Source: Amphritea sp. (GTDB taxonomy: Bacteria; Pseudomonadota; Gammaproteobacteria; Pseudomonadales; Balneatricaceae). From it: DNA of 50,876 nt. The notes beneath the pieces were generated by a model that was not told the origin of the DNA, made no database searches, and saw only the letters and a list, made by a program, of their open reading frames with translations. Position numbers and translations under genes: made by a program. The number at the start of each line of letters is the position of its first letter. Within the stretch, counting starts at the first letter, position 1. Below are positions 15,300 to 24,645 of the stretch, piece by piece. Location of the stretch: positions 1-50,876 of the forward strand of contig JAOXSA010000074.1 in assembly GCA_025800245.1 (NCBI GenBank), given 5' to 3'.

Positions 15300-16254
15300 C
15301 GCTGCTCTTATTCTTTTTCGCGGGCTTATGCTTATCAGCCCCTTGTTTATGCGCTCGTGGATGGGCGCTTTCATAGACATCCATCAGATGCTGAAAATCC
15401 AGATGGGTATAGATCTGGGTTGTGGATATATCCGAGTGTCCTAACAGTTCCTGCACCGCCCGCAGGTCACCACTGGATTCCAGCATATGACTGGCAAAAG
15501 AGTGGCGCAAACGGTGTGGATACACCTTGCCCTGAGTATGCTGCATTTTACCGCGACGGTCGATGCGCTTTTGCACACTCCTGGCGGTTAAACGGGTGCC
15601 CGGTTTACCGACGAACAGCGCCATCTCATCGAAGCCGGTCATGGTGTCACGGACATCCATCCAGCGGTCCAGCGCCGCCATCGCTTTGCCACCAATCGGT
15701 AAACGTCGCTCTTTATTGCCTTTACCCACAACCGACAGAGAAGCATCTCCCCAGTCGATGCTATCGATATTGAGGCTGACCAGCTCAGACAGACGTAATC
15801 CGGATGAATAGATCAGCTCCATCATCGCCTGATCCCGACATTCCAGAGGATCATCCGGGTCGACGGGCTGCAGCAGTTGATCTACCTGATCAGCATCCAG
15901 TGTCTGTGGCAGACGGCGAGGGCTTTTCGGCGCCTGAATACTGAGCGCAGGATTACTCTGTACCAGCCCTTCACGATGCATGTAATTATAGAAACTGCGA
16001 ATCGCGGACAGGAGTCGCTGAATACTTTTACCGCCCAGCCCCTCCCGATGAGCGCAGGCAACAAAATTGCGAATATGTCTGGGCTCGACAACCGACCAGT
16101 TGATCCGGCCATCGGGAAACAGCGTGCTGTGCTGCAGGTACTCCTGCAGACGCTCAATATCACGACGGTAGTTGGAAAGGGTATGGGGGGAGAGCTGGCG
16201 CTCCACACTCAGGTAACTGTAAAAACCTGCCTGAGCGCCATCTTCACTGCTCAT
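15292..16254 (-). CDS. xerC: Tyrosine recombinase XerC
   Basis: The site-specific recombinase that, with XerD, resolves chromosome dimers at dif near the division septum. The 320-residue protein has the SAM-like N-terminal DNA-binding domain (LSPHTLSNYRRDIERL) and a catalytic domain. Counting from a TTG at 16257, the active-site residues are Arg155 (SSGLRLSEL), Lys179, His248 and Arg251 (HRLRHSFASH), His274 (LLGHSDIS) and nucleophile Tyr283 (QIYTH). The ATG at 16254 has AGGTG upstream and is preferred to the TTG one codon earlier. It lies between DUF484 (10 bases from the ORF start) and yigB, as in E. coli. Confidence 0.96.
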   Translation of the reverse strand: MSSEDGAQAGFYSYLSVERQLSPHTLSNYRRDIERLQEYLQHSTLFPDGRINWSVVEPRHIRNFVACAHREGLGGKSIQRLLSAIRSFYNYMHREGLVQSNPALSIQAPKSPRRLPQTLDADQVDQLLQPVDPDDPLECRDQAMMELIYSSGLRLSELVSLNIDSIDWGDASLSVVGKGNKERRLPIGGKAMAALDRWMDVRDTMTGFDEMALFVGKPGTRLTARSVQKRIDRRGKMQHTQGKVYPHRLRHSFASHMLESSGDLRAVQELLGHSDISTTQIYTHLDFQHLMDVYESAHPRAHKQGADKHKPAKKNKSSDD

Positions 16255-16267
16255 CAAAGCACCTGTT

Positions 16268-16960
16268 TCAGCTCTGACGGGCCTGCAGTACGCGGGATAC
16301 GACCCGACTCAGCACCTGACCGATGTAATCGAGAAACAGAGTCCCCTGATTGCTCTGAAAGTAGGTCGGATCGAAACTACCGATCGCCAGTATGCCCAGA
16401 GTTTCACCTTTAACCAGAGGCACCGCCGCCGCAGACTTCACCTTGAAGGCCTGCTCGCGGAACAGAAACTGATTCTGCAACTCGCTCAGGTTACCGCAGC
16501 TGGTCAGCGAGCTTTCCGTCAGCGGCTGAACCGCCGCAGCATCTTCATGGCTGACCAGACGCAGGTTATTCTGCTCGTCCGGCTGATCGCTGAACAGTAT
16601 CAGTGCCGTAGTATCACTGTGAAAATCCTGACAAAGGCTCTCATCGATCGCGACAGCGACATCATCCAGCGTTTCCGCTTCCAGCAAGGCCAGCACCATG
16701 CTCTTGGTCTTGTTGAACTGGATATCATTTTCCCGGGCAACGCCGACCAGATCGCCCAGATAGTCATGCAACTGGCGATTCTTCTGGCGCAGCAGGGAAG
16801 TCTGACGCTCCACCAGCGACACGGTATTACCCCGCTGATGCGGTACATACAGTTTTTCCAGCAGGTATTCATTACCGGTGAAAAAATCCGGATGCTGCTT
16901 CAGGTACTCAGCAACCTGCTCTGCGCTGATTGCTGCAGTATCTGTTGTCTGCTCACTCAT
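16268..16960 (-). CDS. DUF484 family protein (YigA-like)
   Basis: A 230-residue member of the DUF484 family, conserved between dapF and xerC in gammaproteobacteria (yigA in E. coli). The N-terminal part has the typical [12 protein letters not shown] motif (about residues 17-28) and [17 protein letters not shown], a coiled-coil-like helix. The rest resembles a GAF domain ending in a long helix. Its biochemical role is unknown; position suggests a link to XerC or cell-envelope metabolism. The ATG overlaps the dapF stop by 4 bases (ATGA), indicating translational coupling. Confidence 0.92.
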   Translation of the reverse strand: MSEQTTDTAAISAEQVAEYLKQHPDFFTGNEYLLEKLYVPHQRGNTVSLVERQTSLLRQKNRQLHDYLGDLVGVARENDIQFNKTKSMVLALLEAETLDDVAVAIDESLCQDFHSDTTALILFSDQPDEQNNLRLVSHEDAAAVQPLTESSLTSCGNLSELQNQFLFREQAFKVKSAAAVPLVKGETLGILAIGSFDPTYFQSNQGTLFLDYIGQVLSRVVSRVLQARQS

Positions 16961-17787
16961 AGAAAGATCTGTCCTTCAAAAACGGTTGTCGCAGGCCCCG
17001 TCATCAGCAGTGGCTGATCGCCGCCCGGCCATTCAATCAACAGCGGCCCACCGGGCAGATGCACGGTTACCTTGTCATCCAGCAGACCACGCAGTTTACC
17101 GGCCACCATTGCCGCGCAGGCACCGGTACCGCAAGCCAGAGTTTCACCAGCACCGCGCTCGAATACCCGCAGGCGGATCTCATTGCGGCTGACAATCTCC
17201 ATAAAACCGATATTGGCTTTCTGCGGAAACTTCTGATGTTTCTCCAGCGTCGGGCCCCAGCTTTCCACCGGTGCAGTATCAACGGAATCCACCACCAGAA
17301 CACCGTGTGGATTGCCCATCGATACCGCACTGATGTCAATGTTCTGACCGTCAACATCGATCGGATACTTGGCAGCATGCGCATCGGCGCTGAACGGGAT
17401 CTTCTGCGGCTCCAGCACTGGCACACCCATATCCACTACCACCTGCTTATCTTCAGTGATGGTCAGATAGATCGGGCCGTTCATGGTTTCAACGGCAACG
17501 GTTTCCTTGGCTGTCAGGCGCTTATCACGAACGAAACGGGCAAAGCAGCGGGCACCGTTACCACAGTGCTCCACTTCGCTGCCGTCAGCGTTGTAGATAC
17601 GGTAGCGAAAATCCATATCCGGGCTTGATGGTGGCTCGACGATCAGCATCTGATCGAAGCCGACACCAAAATTCCGGTCCGCCAGCTTAGCCACCAGCGC
17701 GGAGTTCACTTTCACTTTCTGAGTCACTGTATCCAGTACCAGGAAATCGTTACCCAGGCCGTGCATTTTTGTAAATCGAACTAACAT
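16957..17787 (-). CDS. dapF: Diaminopimelate epimerase
   Basis: Converts LL- to meso-diaminopimelate, the precursor of both lysine and peptidoglycan cross-links. The 276-residue protein carries the two catalytic cysteines of this cofactor-independent epimerase: Cys75 in EHCGNGARC and Cys219 in [12 protein letters not shown]. The N-terminal [11 protein letters not shown] signature is also present. It lies 26 bases downstream of lysA and overlaps DUF484 by 4 bases. The meso-DAP it makes is the substrate of LysA encoded immediately upstream. Confidence 0.97.
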   Translation of the reverse strand: MLVRFTKMHGLGNDFLVLDTVTQKVKVNSALVAKLADRNFGVGFDQMLIVEPPSSPDMDFRYRIYNADGSEVEHCGNGARCFARFVRDKRLTAKETVAVETMNGPIYLTITEDKQVVVDMGVPVLEPQKIPFSADAHAAKYPIDVDGQNIDISAVSMGNPHGVLVVDSVDTAPVESWGPTLEKHQKFPQKANIGFMEIVSRNEIRLRVFERGAGETLACGTGACAAMVAGKLRGLLDDKVTVHLPGGPLLIEWPGGDQPLLMTGPATTVFEGQIFL

Positions 17788-17813
17788 ACTCTTCTCTGTC
17801 GGTTGCTACCGGA

Positions 17814-19064
17814 TTAACCCGGCAACACCGCCTCACCACGCAGTTGATCAACGATAGTTTCGCGTTTCCGGATCAGGTGCGCCTGATTATCATCGACCAT
17901 CACTTCTGCCGCCCGGTTACGGGTGTTGTAGTTGGAGCTCATGCCGAAACCGTAGGCACCGGCAGAGCACACTGCCAGCAGATCACCGGCTTCAATGTTC
18001 AGTTCCCGGTCTTTACCCAGGAAGTCGCCGGATTCGCATACCGGCCCCACCAGGTCATAGGCACGTGCTTCACCCTCTTCGCGAACCTCAACCGGAATAA
18101 TCTCCATGTAAGCGCTATACAGTGCCGGACGGATCAGGTCATTCATCGCACCATCAATGATGGCGAAGTTCTTATGCTCGGTGCACTTCAGAAATTCTAC
18201 CTGAGTAATCATAATGCCGGCATTAGCAGCAATTGAACGACCCGGTTCAAATACCAGTTTCAGCGGACGATCACCCAGACGCTCAATCACCGCACTGATG
18301 TAGTCCTGCGGTGCCGGAGGCGTCTCATCGGTGTAGCAAACGCCCAGTCCACCGCCCAGATCCAGATGCTTGATGGTGATGCCCTGCTCTGCCAGTGTAT
18401 CGATCAGCAGCAACAGACGATCCAGCGCATCCAGAAAAGGCTCTACTTCGGTCAGCTGAGAACCGATATGGCAATCCACACCCTGCACATCCAGATGACT
18501 CAGGCTGTCAGCGTAAGCATAAATACGTGCCGCATCTTCGATCGCCACGCCGAACTTATTGTCTTTCAGACCGGTGGAGATATACGGATGAGTACCGGCA
18601 TCGACGTCCGGATTTACACGCAGGGAGATCGGCGCTACTTTATCCAGCCCTGCAGCCACTTTGTTAACGCGATCCAGCTCTGCTTCAGACTCAACATTGA
18701 AGCAGTGAATACCCAGTTCCAGCGCCCGGCGAATCTCATCTTCACGCTTCGCCACACCGGAGAACACCACTTTGGCCGGATCACCACCGGCTTTGATAAC
18801 GCGTTCCAGCTCACCCACAGATACGATATCAAACCCAGCACCCAGACGAGCCAGTACATTCAGCACAGCAATGTTAGAGTTGGCTTTTACGGCGTAGCAC
18901 ACCAGTGCATCACGGCCTTCCAGCGCCTGAGCATAGGACAGGTAGGCGCGCTCCAGCGCATCCCGTGAATAGATGTAAGTCGGTGTACCAAACTCTTCGG
19001 CAATACGCTGAACCGGCACTTCTTCGGCACACAGGTGGCCGTTGCGGTATTCAAAATTATCCAT
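17814..19064 (-). CDS. lysA: Diaminopimelate decarboxylase
   Basis: A PLP-dependent enzyme converting meso-diaminopimelate to lysine, the last lysine step. The 416-residue protein has the alanine-racemase-like barrel with PLP lysine Lys60 (CYAVKANSN), the HIGSQL and GGGLGV motifs, the EPGRSI phosphate-binding loop and the C-terminal CESGDFLGKDR motif that contributes to the dimer active site. The gene sits between lptM (53 bases upstream) and dapF, so consecutive pathway enzymes are co-transcribed. No lysine riboswitch is visible upstream. Confidence 0.97.
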   Translation of the reverse strand: MDNFEYRNGHLCAEEVPVQRIAEEFGTPTYIYSRDALERAYLSYAQALEGRDALVCYAVKANSNIAVLNVLARLGAGFDIVSVGELERVIKAGGDPAKVVFSGVAKREDEIRRALELGIHCFNVESEAELDRVNKVAAGLDKVAPISLRVNPDVDAGTHPYISTGLKDNKFGVAIEDAARIYAYADSLSHLDVQGVDCHIGSQLTEVEPFLDALDRLLLLIDTLAEQGITIKHLDLGGGLGVCYTDETPPAPQDYISAVIERLGDRPLKLVFEPGRSIAANAGIMITQVEFLKCTEHKNFAIIDGAMNDLIRPALYSAYMEIIPVEVREEGEARAYDLVGPVCESGDFLGKDRELNIEAGDLLAVCSAGAYGFGMSSNYNTRNRAAEVMVDDNQAHLIRKRETIVDQLRGEAVLPG

Positions 19065-19117
19065 GTTCTACTGTCTTTCTGATTCTGTCATAGCGGCTCA
19101 GCAAGCCGGTTTTATGA

Positions 19118-19234
19118 TTATTCTTGATTCTGTTCTTTTGTCGGAGTCTCATCAGGGAGATAGAGCGGTCCTTTCTGACCACACCCACCCAGCAGCAATG
19201 CGCTGAAAAATACTGCAATCCACCAGTGTTTCAC
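19118..19234 (-). CDS. lptM: LPS translocon maturation chaperone LptM (YifL-like lipoprotein)
   Basis: A 38-residue lipoprotein with a hydrophobic signal peptide and lipobox (ALLLGGC), followed by the family hallmark CGQKGPLYLPDE and a short acidic tail. LptM assists disulfide maturation of the LptD outer-membrane LPS translocon. The frame runs much further upstream, but GTG at 19232-19234 (VKHWWIAVFF) fits the lipoprotein start; there is only a weak purine stretch before it. It heads the lysA-dapF operon as in E. coli. It is easily missed because of its size. Confidence 0.85.
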   Translation of the reverse strand: MKHWWIAVFFSALLLGGCGQKGPLYLPDETPTKEQNQE

Positions 19235-19415
19235 GTTGTGTTTCCCGATTTGAACGATAATTGCCCGATTATACCGTCGCGCCAGCGAGATGAATATTGT
19301 TTTAAAGCCCACAAACTCACACGGATATTGCCCAATGTGGGGCGCAGCTAACTGTTTTTTCACTACGGTTGCCACTATGGTGTTACTGATGCTCGTATTA
19401 AACAGGGGGACATCT

Positions 19416-20951
19416 GTGAGCAAAACGATCGTCTACGCTGACTATAACTGCCCTTTCTGCTTTGCACTGCATGAGTTGCTTAACGCCCATAACCTGTTCA
19501 GTAAAACTGACTGGCGATTGATCGAACATGCGGCAGAAGTATCCAGTCAGAACTGCGCCATTGATGACCAGATAGAGCTGACCACTGAAGTAGCAACTGT
19601 CCGGCACCGCTCACCACAGGTGGATATCTCTCTGCCACCGAACCGCCCCAATACCGGTCTGGCTAACCGGATTACAGATTTTCTTTGCCAACGACTGGAT
19701 TCGACTCAGCTGGGAGAAGTACGTCTGCGCCTGTATCGGGCGCTATGGCAGGAAGGACGGGATATATCCGATCTGGAAACACTGCAGGATTTACTCGCAG
19801 ACATCCCTTTTGTAACGAACTGGACCGATAGCAGCGATAAAGCCTCAGCGCATCCTGCTCTGAGGCAATGGCAATACGAATGGGACAATGGTCCTTACAG
19901 CCATCGTATTCCCGTGATGCAGGGTCATCAGGCACCGCCTCTTATCGGCCTGTCAGATATTCAGGGCATCATCCAATATCTGGACCAGGGCAAAGCCCCG
20001 CTTAAGCATGAGGTCGCGACCTGTCAGTTTAAAGCGCGGCCAATTGTTGTCCTGATCGGTTCAATGCAGGATCACTGGCCGCTGATCGAATACCTCAGAG
20101 ACGACTATGATGTCCGGATCAGAGGTAATGCTGAGCAGCTGGATGCGTTTTTGCGCAGCCCGGAAGTGATCGATATGTTGTTTATCTCAGCATCTCTGGC
20201 GGAGCCCGAACAACTCAGATGCCTTAATCTGATCAGATCCACATCCCTCAAGCAACTATCGGTATTTAAAGCCGATACCGTTTTTGCGGAAGAACACCAA
20301 CAACGCAGCTTTGAACAGGGCTTTGACGACTACTTCTATCCGCAGATGAGCTCTGCCCGGATCCGCGTGCGCTGCCAGCGAACGATCGAACTTAAACGTC
20401 TGACAGACCAGTTACAGCACCAGTCGAACCGTGATCACCTGACTCAGCTATACAACCGCCGGGAGTTCGAGCAGAATCTGGAACTGGAGTGGCTCAGGGC
20501 CAGTCGGGCGAAACAGCCACTGGCTCTGCTGATGATCGATATTGACCATTTTAAGCAATTCAACGATAGCTACGGCCATCTGCAGGGAGACGACTGCCTG
20601 CGGTTAACCGCTTCAGTCATTGCCGCAGCAATTGGCCGGGCTGCAGACCGGGCGTATCGTTATGGTGGTGAAGAATTCTGCGTATTACTGCCGGAAACCC
20701 AGCCATCAGGTGCTGCCAGAATCGCCGAGAAAATCCAGCTGGCGCTGATCGAAGCCAGTAGCCCGGCGGCAGTGTCACCTGCGACACCGGAAGAGATCAC
20801 CGTCAGCATCGGCATCGCGGTTTGCCGGGACTTTGATCCCGCTACGTTTAACGATAAATCCCCACAGAAACTACTGACTCTGGCCGATGAGCAACTGATG
20901 CAGGCGAAGCAATCCGGCCGCAATGCGATCAGAGTTGCCGATCTGGTATAA
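19416..20951 (+). CDS. Thioredoxin-fold (DsbA-like) / receiver-like / GGDEF diguanylate cyclase fusion
   Basis: A 511-residue fusion (GTG 19416 behind GGGGGA; the frame is open to 19290). Residues about 1-200 look like a DsbA/glutaredoxin-type thioredoxin fold: a CxxC motif (YADYNCPFCFALHEL) at the N-terminus, a cis-Pro-like HRIPVM segment and a closing PLIGLSDIQGIIQYLDQG. Residues about 205-330 resemble a degenerate receiver domain. Residues about 335-511 are a GGDEF domain with active GGEEF (about residue 416) and, five residues upstream, an RxxD inhibitory site (RAAD). It should make c-di-GMP, and the CPFC motif suggests redox or glutathione input, which is an inference. It sits between lptM and cyaY, neighbours in E. 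coli. Confidence 0.8.
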   Translation: MSKTIVYADYNCPFCFALHELLNAHNLFSKTDWRLIEHAAEVSSQNCAIDDQIELTTEVATVRHRSPQVDISLPPNRPNTGLANRITDFLCQRLDSTQLGEVRLRLYRALWQEGRDISDLETLQDLLADIPFVTNWTDSSDKASAHPALRQWQYEWDNGPYSHRIPVMQGHQAPPLIGLSDIQGIIQYLDQGKAPLKHEVATCQFKARPIVVLIGSMQDHWPLIEYLRDDYDVRIRGNAEQLDAFLRSPEVIDMLFISASLAEPEQLRCLNLIRSTSLKQLSVFKADTVFAEEHQQRSFEQGFDDYFYPQMSSARIRVRCQRTIELKRLTDQLQHQSNRDHLTQLYNRREFEQNLELEWLRASRAKQPLALLMIDIDHFKQFNDSYGHLQGDDCLRLTASVIAAAIGRAADRAYRYGGEEFCVLLPETQPSGAARIAEKIQLALIEASSPAAVSPATPEEITVSIGIAVCRDFDPATFNDKSPQKLLTLADEQLMQAKQSGRNAIRVADLV

Positions 20952-20978
20952 GCGGATGTCTGTACCGGGGATCTGCTA

Positions 20979-20984
20979 TATACT
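20979..20984 (+). promoter_or_regulatory. Candidate -10 box for cyaY
   Basis: TATACT about 40 bases before the cyaY start, in a short gap after the diguanylate cyclase gene. The -35 position (ATGTCT, 17 bases upstream) is poor, so the promoter call is tentative. Confidence 0.35.
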
Positions 20985-21023
20985 CGGCGCTCATAACCTA
21001 TTTCTATGATGCAGAGAAAAGCC

Positions 21024-21347
21024 ATGAATGAATCTGAATTTAACCAGAAGGTTGATGACACACTGGTTGAGGTTGAAGAACTGCTGGACGATGCCGAAAC
21101 CGATATCGACTACATGAACAACGGCGGCGTGCTGACCATTATCTGTGAGAACAAAACTCAGATCATTTTTACCCGCCAGACGCCGGTTAAGCAGCTCTGG
21201 CTGGCTTGCCGCTCAGGCGGATTCCACTTCGACTTCGATGCCGGTCAGGATACCTGGGTACGTGATAGCGACGGTGCTTTGCTGAATGATGTTCTGGATG
21301 CAGTCTTCACCGAGCAGGCTGGCGAAACCTTCGACTTCAACCTCTGA
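21024..21347 (+). CDS. cyaY: Frataxin homologue CyaY
   Basis: A small acidic iron-binding protein that tunes iron-sulfur cluster assembly at IscS. The 107-residue protein has the acidic first helix (EVEELLDDAETDID), the NGGVLTIICEN beta strand, the QLWLACRSGGFHF segment with the conserved Trp, and the WVRDSDG turn. The frame opens at 21006 (MMQRKAM), but family members begin with MN-SEF, hence ATG 21024. It is divergent from the lptM-lysA operon, as in E. coli, except that a diguanylate cyclase gene has been placed between. gmhA starts 11 bases downstream. Confidence 0.93.
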   Translation: MNESEFNQKVDDTLVEVEELLDDAETDIDYMNNGGVLTIICENKTQIIFTRQTPVKQLWLACRSGGFHFDFDAGQDTWVRDSDGALLNDVLDAVFTEQAGETFDFNL

Positions 21348-21358
21348 CAGGCAAACCT

Positions 21359-21922
21359 ATGTCTTTTATGAACGCGCTGCAGCGCCATAATGATACCTTC
21401 AGCCAGCTGCCTGCATTGCAGAGTGACGTTGAAACCCTGGCCGATCAGATTGCTGAAACCCTGACCGCCGGCGGCAAGATTCTGTTTATGGGCAACGGCG
21501 GCAGCGCTGCCGACAGCCAGCACCTGGCGGCCGAGTTTGTCATTCGTTACAAAGCTGAACGCCGCGCCCTGCCAGCACTGGCACTGACCGTTGATACCTC
21601 GATTCTGACCGCTCATTCGAATGACTACAGTTTCGATACTGTGTTCACCCGTCAGATAGAAGCTCTGTGTCAGCCCCGCGATCTGGTGATCGGGTTATCC
21701 ACATCCGGTAACAGCAAGAATGTGATTCACGCGATGGAAGCAGCGCAGGCGATCGGTGCAACCTGTTGGGCCTGGACCGGTGCCAGCGGCGGTAAGCTGA
21801 AAAGCATCGCTGACAATATTCTCTGCGCTCCGAGCGACGAAACCGCCCGGATTCAGGAAGTACATATCTTTATCGGCCACTGGCTGTGCGAGGAGATGGA
21901 TCGCCTGATGAGCGACTGGTGA
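21359..21922 (+). CDS. gmhA: Phosphoheptose isomerase
   Basis: Isomerises sedoheptulose 7-phosphate to D-glycero-D-manno-heptose 7-phosphate, the first step of ADP-heptose synthesis for the LPS inner core. The 187-residue SIS-domain protein has the MGNGGSAADSQHLAAEF nucleotide/sugar phosphate loop (about residues 44-60), STSGNSKNV, and the C-terminal HIFIGHWLCEEMD with the active-site His. It begins 11 bases after cyaY. The next pathway enzyme, HldE, is encoded at 26346-27773. The hairpin repeat at 21936 follows its stop. Confidence 0.94.
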   Translation: MSFMNALQRHNDTFSQLPALQSDVETLADQIAETLTAGGKILFMGNGGSAADSQHLAAEFVIRYKAERRALPALALTVDTSILTAHSNDYSFDTVFTRQIEALCQPRDLVIGLSTSGNSKNVIHAMEAAQAIGATCWAWTGASGGKLKSIADNILCAPSDETARIQEVHIFIGHWLCEEMDRLMSDW

Positions 21923-21935
21923 TTGTATGAATCAT

Positions 21936-21998
21936 GTAGCGAGGCACGTCCCCGTGCCGATTTCCTCGATTTATCGGCACGGGAACGTGCCTCACTAC
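21936..21998. repeat. REP-like inverted pair (REPIN-like), GTAG at both outer ends
   Basis: Two 26-base arms, 21936-21961 and the reverse complement of 21973-21998, match at 24 of 26 positions around an 11-base centre. Each arm begins with GTAG and contains its own small hairpin (GCACG and CGTGC around a TCCC or TTCC loop), the plan of REP sequences mobilised by RAYT (TnpA-REP) proteins. It lies between the convergent ends of gmhA and waaA, where it could also act as a transcript-end hairpin. Related units lie at 47562-47624. Confidence 0.75.
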
Positions 21999-22028
21999 GT
22001 ATTTTAACAAGCCACAAATAGCAGCTAA

Positions 22029-23312
22029 TTACAGCTTATTGATCAACTGCAGCAACTGCTCTAACGCTCCCCGGTTTTCCGCCACACAACGCTCACCCCG
22101 GACGCCCATTGCCGCCGCCTGATCAGGGTGTTCAAGCAGATCAGCAACGCAGCTTTGCAGTTCTTCTGCATCGGCAACCACACGCAGCGCCAGACGCTGT
22201 TCCAGCTCCGCCACTACCTGCTTAAAATTATGCACATAGGGACCGACCACCACGGGTTTGCTCAACACCGCAGGTTCCATTGGGTTATGTCCGCCGCGCT
22301 CAATCAGACTACCGCCGACAAACGCGATATCCGCAGCACCATAGAGCAACATCATCTCGCCCATGGTATCACCCAGATACACCGAGCAATCCTCTGCCGG
22401 TAGCTGTCCAAGACTACGGCGGCAGGTTTTCAGACCAACGCGCACAGACAGGTCATAGATCTCAGAAAAACGTTCCGGATGGCGGGGTACCAGAATCAAC
22501 AGCAGATCTTGGTAGCGTGACTGCAGATTGCGGTATACCTCTATGATCTGTTGCTCTTCATTGTCATGCGTACTCGCTGCAATAAATACCCGACGCTCAC
22601 TACCCCAGGCACTTCGCAATGCCTGAATCTCTTCTTCGTTGCCCTGAGGTGCTGCTATATCGAACTTGATGCTACCAGTGACCTGTAACGCCTGTGGATT
22701 AAAACCAAGATCGATAAACCGCTGTCCATCTTCCCGATTCTGCACTGCGATCTGACTGATCTGTTGCAGCATCGGTTTTACCAACCAGCCAAAACGGCCA
22801 TAGCCTCTGGCGGAACGTTCCGACAAACGGGCATTCGCCACCAGCACCGGCACATTCCGGACAGCACAGCTGTGGATAAGGTTAGGCCAGAGTTCAGTTT
22901 CGACAATCACGCAACTACGGGGTTTATAACGCTTATGAAAGCGGGCCAGGGCATCCGGCATATCATAGGGGCAATAACAGTGCTCAACCCGATCACCAAA
23001 AAGCTGCTGTACCCGGCTACTGCCGGTGGGCGTCATGCTGGTAATCACTACCGGCTGGTCCGGTTGCTCATCTAAAATACGTTGAATCAGCGGGGCAATG
23101 GCGACGGTTTCACCAAAAGAGACCGCATGAAACCAGACCGGTCGCTGGCCGCTTTGCAGCTGTTGCTGCAAACGGGCTGATGGCCGCGAAAAACCAAATC
23201 GCTCCGCCCAGCGTTCGCGATAAAGCGGCGCTTTGCTGCCCCGACGCCACAGTTTCAATAGAATCAGGGGCGTCAGACAGTAAAACAGAACTGTATAGAG
23301 CAGACGGGGCAT
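22029..23312 (-). CDS. waaA: 3-deoxy-D-manno-octulosonic acid (Kdo) transferase
   Basis: Transfers Kdo from CMP-Kdo to lipid IVA at the cytoplasmic face of the inner membrane, opening LPS core synthesis. The 427-residue protein has the N-terminal membrane anchor (LLYTVLFYCLTPLILL), the catalytic Glu region FHAVSFGETVAIAPL, VETELWPNLI, and the C-terminal GGSLIERGGHNPMEPA donor-binding loop. It is on its own strand between the REP-like element and a divergent oxidoreductase gene (136-base shared upstream region). Whether it adds one or two Kdo residues cannot be told from sequence. Confidence 0.95.
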   Translation of the reverse strand: MPRLLYTVLFYCLTPLILLKLWRRGSKAPLYRERWAERFGFSRPSARLQQQLQSGQRPVWFHAVSFGETVAIAPLIQRILDEQPDQPVVITSMTPTGSSRVQQLFGDRVEHCYCPYDMPDALARFHKRYKPRSCVIVETELWPNLIHSCAVRNVPVLVANARLSERSARGYGRFGWLVKPMLQQISQIAVQNREDGQRFIDLGFNPQALQVTGSIKFDIAAPQGNEEEIQALRSAWGSERRVFIAASTHDNEEQQIIEVYRNLQSRYQDLLLILVPRHPERFSEIYDLSVRVGLKTCRRSLGQLPAEDCSVYLGDTMGEMMLLYGAADIAFVGGSLIERGGHNPMEPAVLSKPVVVGPYVHNFKQVVAELEQRLALRVVADAEELQSCVADLLEHPDQAAAMGVRGERCVAENRGALEQLLQLINKL

Positions 23313-23448
23313 AGATCAGAACGCATTCAGTCAAAAGTCAGTAATAAAGCGTTTATCAAACGCAATGAAGCGCAAGTTTAGCATTATCAGCCCCACATAC
23401 CGAAGGTATAATGATGGCATCTATCTGATTGAGATCCGGTTTTCCTGA

Positions 23449-24645
23449 ATGCGTACAGTCACCACAGACCTGCTTATTATTGGCGGCGGCATCGCTGGCC
23501 TCTGGCTACTTAACCGTGCACAGGAGCAGGGCTATAGCGCACTGCTACTGGAATCCGGTGACCTTGGTGGCGGCCAGAGCGCGCGCTCGCAGGGTATTAT
23601 CCATGGCGGTACCAAGTATGCGTTAAACGGTGCACTGACCCAGGCCTCAAACAGCATTGCCGGTATGCCAGACCGCTGGCGCGCCTGCCTGAAGGGTGAA
23701 GGCGAACTGGATCTCAGTGATGCGCAGATTCTGTCAGATGCCCATTATATGTGGTCTAAGGGTTCCATTGGCTCAAAGATGACCACCTTCTTTGCCAGCA
23801 AAGCGCTGAAAGGGCGGGTGGACAGTGTCAGCGAAGCTGATCGTCCTGAAACCTTCAGAAACCCGGCATTCCGTGGCGCACTGTATCGCCTGAATGAGCT
23901 GGTTCTGGATGTGCCTTCAGTGATCCACGCGCTGGCTGAACCGGTGCAACAGCGAATCATTAAAACAACGGCAGCAGAGTTTATCTGTGACGATAATCGC
24001 GTCAGCGCTGTAGAGTGTGGTGATGTCAGCCTGAGAATTGAGGCACAACGCTATATCACCACTGCCGGCGAAGGCACCGAATCACTGTTGCTGCAGCTAC
24101 AGCAACACCACTTAGCGGCACAACTACCGGCTATGCAACGCCGCCCCCTGCATATGGTCATGGTACGGCACCGCTCTGATCTGCCCACGTTTGCCCACTG
24201 TATCAGCACTGGCAGCAAGCCGGTGATGACAATTACCACTCACCCAACAGCCGATGGCGAACAGGTCTGGTATCTGGGTGGTGATCTGGCCGAAACCGGT
24301 GTTGATCGCAGCCAGCAGGAGCAGATACAGGAAGCCCGCAAAACGCTGCATAAGCTGCTGCCCTGGATCGAGCTGGATAAGCCACGCTGGGCGACCTTTC
24401 ATGTGAACCGGGCCGAACCGAAGCAGTCTTCACTGACCCGACCTGATTCAGCATTTGCTACCAGTGCAGCGAATCTGATTGTCAGCTGGCCCACTAAACT
24501 GGCCCTGGCACCGGATCTGGCCGATCAGGTATTAGCCCTGCTCGGAGAGCAGAGCGTTCAGCCGGGACTGGATACAACGGCAGAGCTACCAGAAAACCTG
24601 CCCCATCCGACAATTGCAGAACCGTTATGGGAGACTCTGTTTTGA
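23449..24645 (+). CDS. FAD-dependent oxidoreductase (DAO/glycerol-3-phosphate dehydrogenase-like)
   Basis: A 398-residue flavoprotein with the N-terminal dinucleotide loop LLIIGGGIAGLWLLNRA (GGGIAG at residues 12-17) and a GQSARSQGIIHGG segment like D-amino-acid oxidase/GlpD relatives. The second half has a substrate-domain fold with VYHVNRAEPKQ-like features (here FHVNRAEPKQSS). No signal peptide. It overlaps the downstream aldo/keto reductase by 19 bases, and a Nudix-like gene follows 20 bases later, so the three form one operon inside the LPS region. Substrate is unknown; a sugar, polyol or hydroxy-acid is possible but not shown. Confidence 0.82.
   Translation: MRTVTTDLLIIGGGIAGLWLLNRAQEQGYSALLLESGDLGGGQSARSQGIIHGGTKYALNGALTQASNSIAGMPDRWRACLKGEGELDLSDAQILSDAHYMWSKGSIGSKMTTFFASKALKGRVDSVSEADRPETFRNPAFRGALYRLNELVLDVPSVIHALAEPVQQRIIKTTAAEFICDDNRVSAVECGDVSLRIEAQRYITTAGEGTESLLLQLQQHHLAAQLPAMQRRPLHMVMVRHRSDLPTFAHCISTGSKPVMTITTHPTADGEQVWYLGGDLAETGVDRSQQEQIQEARKTLHKLLPWIELDKPRWATFHVNRAEPKQSSLTRPDSAFATSAANLIVSWPTKLALAPDLADQVLALLGEQSVQPGLDTTAELPENLPHPTIAEPLWETLF

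Noticed and set aside
14742-15773. 343-residue plus-strand frame opposite yigB and xerC
   Set aside because: Antisense to two well-identified genes, with no family motif or ribosome site; a shadow frame.
17059-17628. 189-residue plus-strand frame opposite dapF
   Set aside because: Fully antisense to a certain gene and without motifs; a shadow frame.
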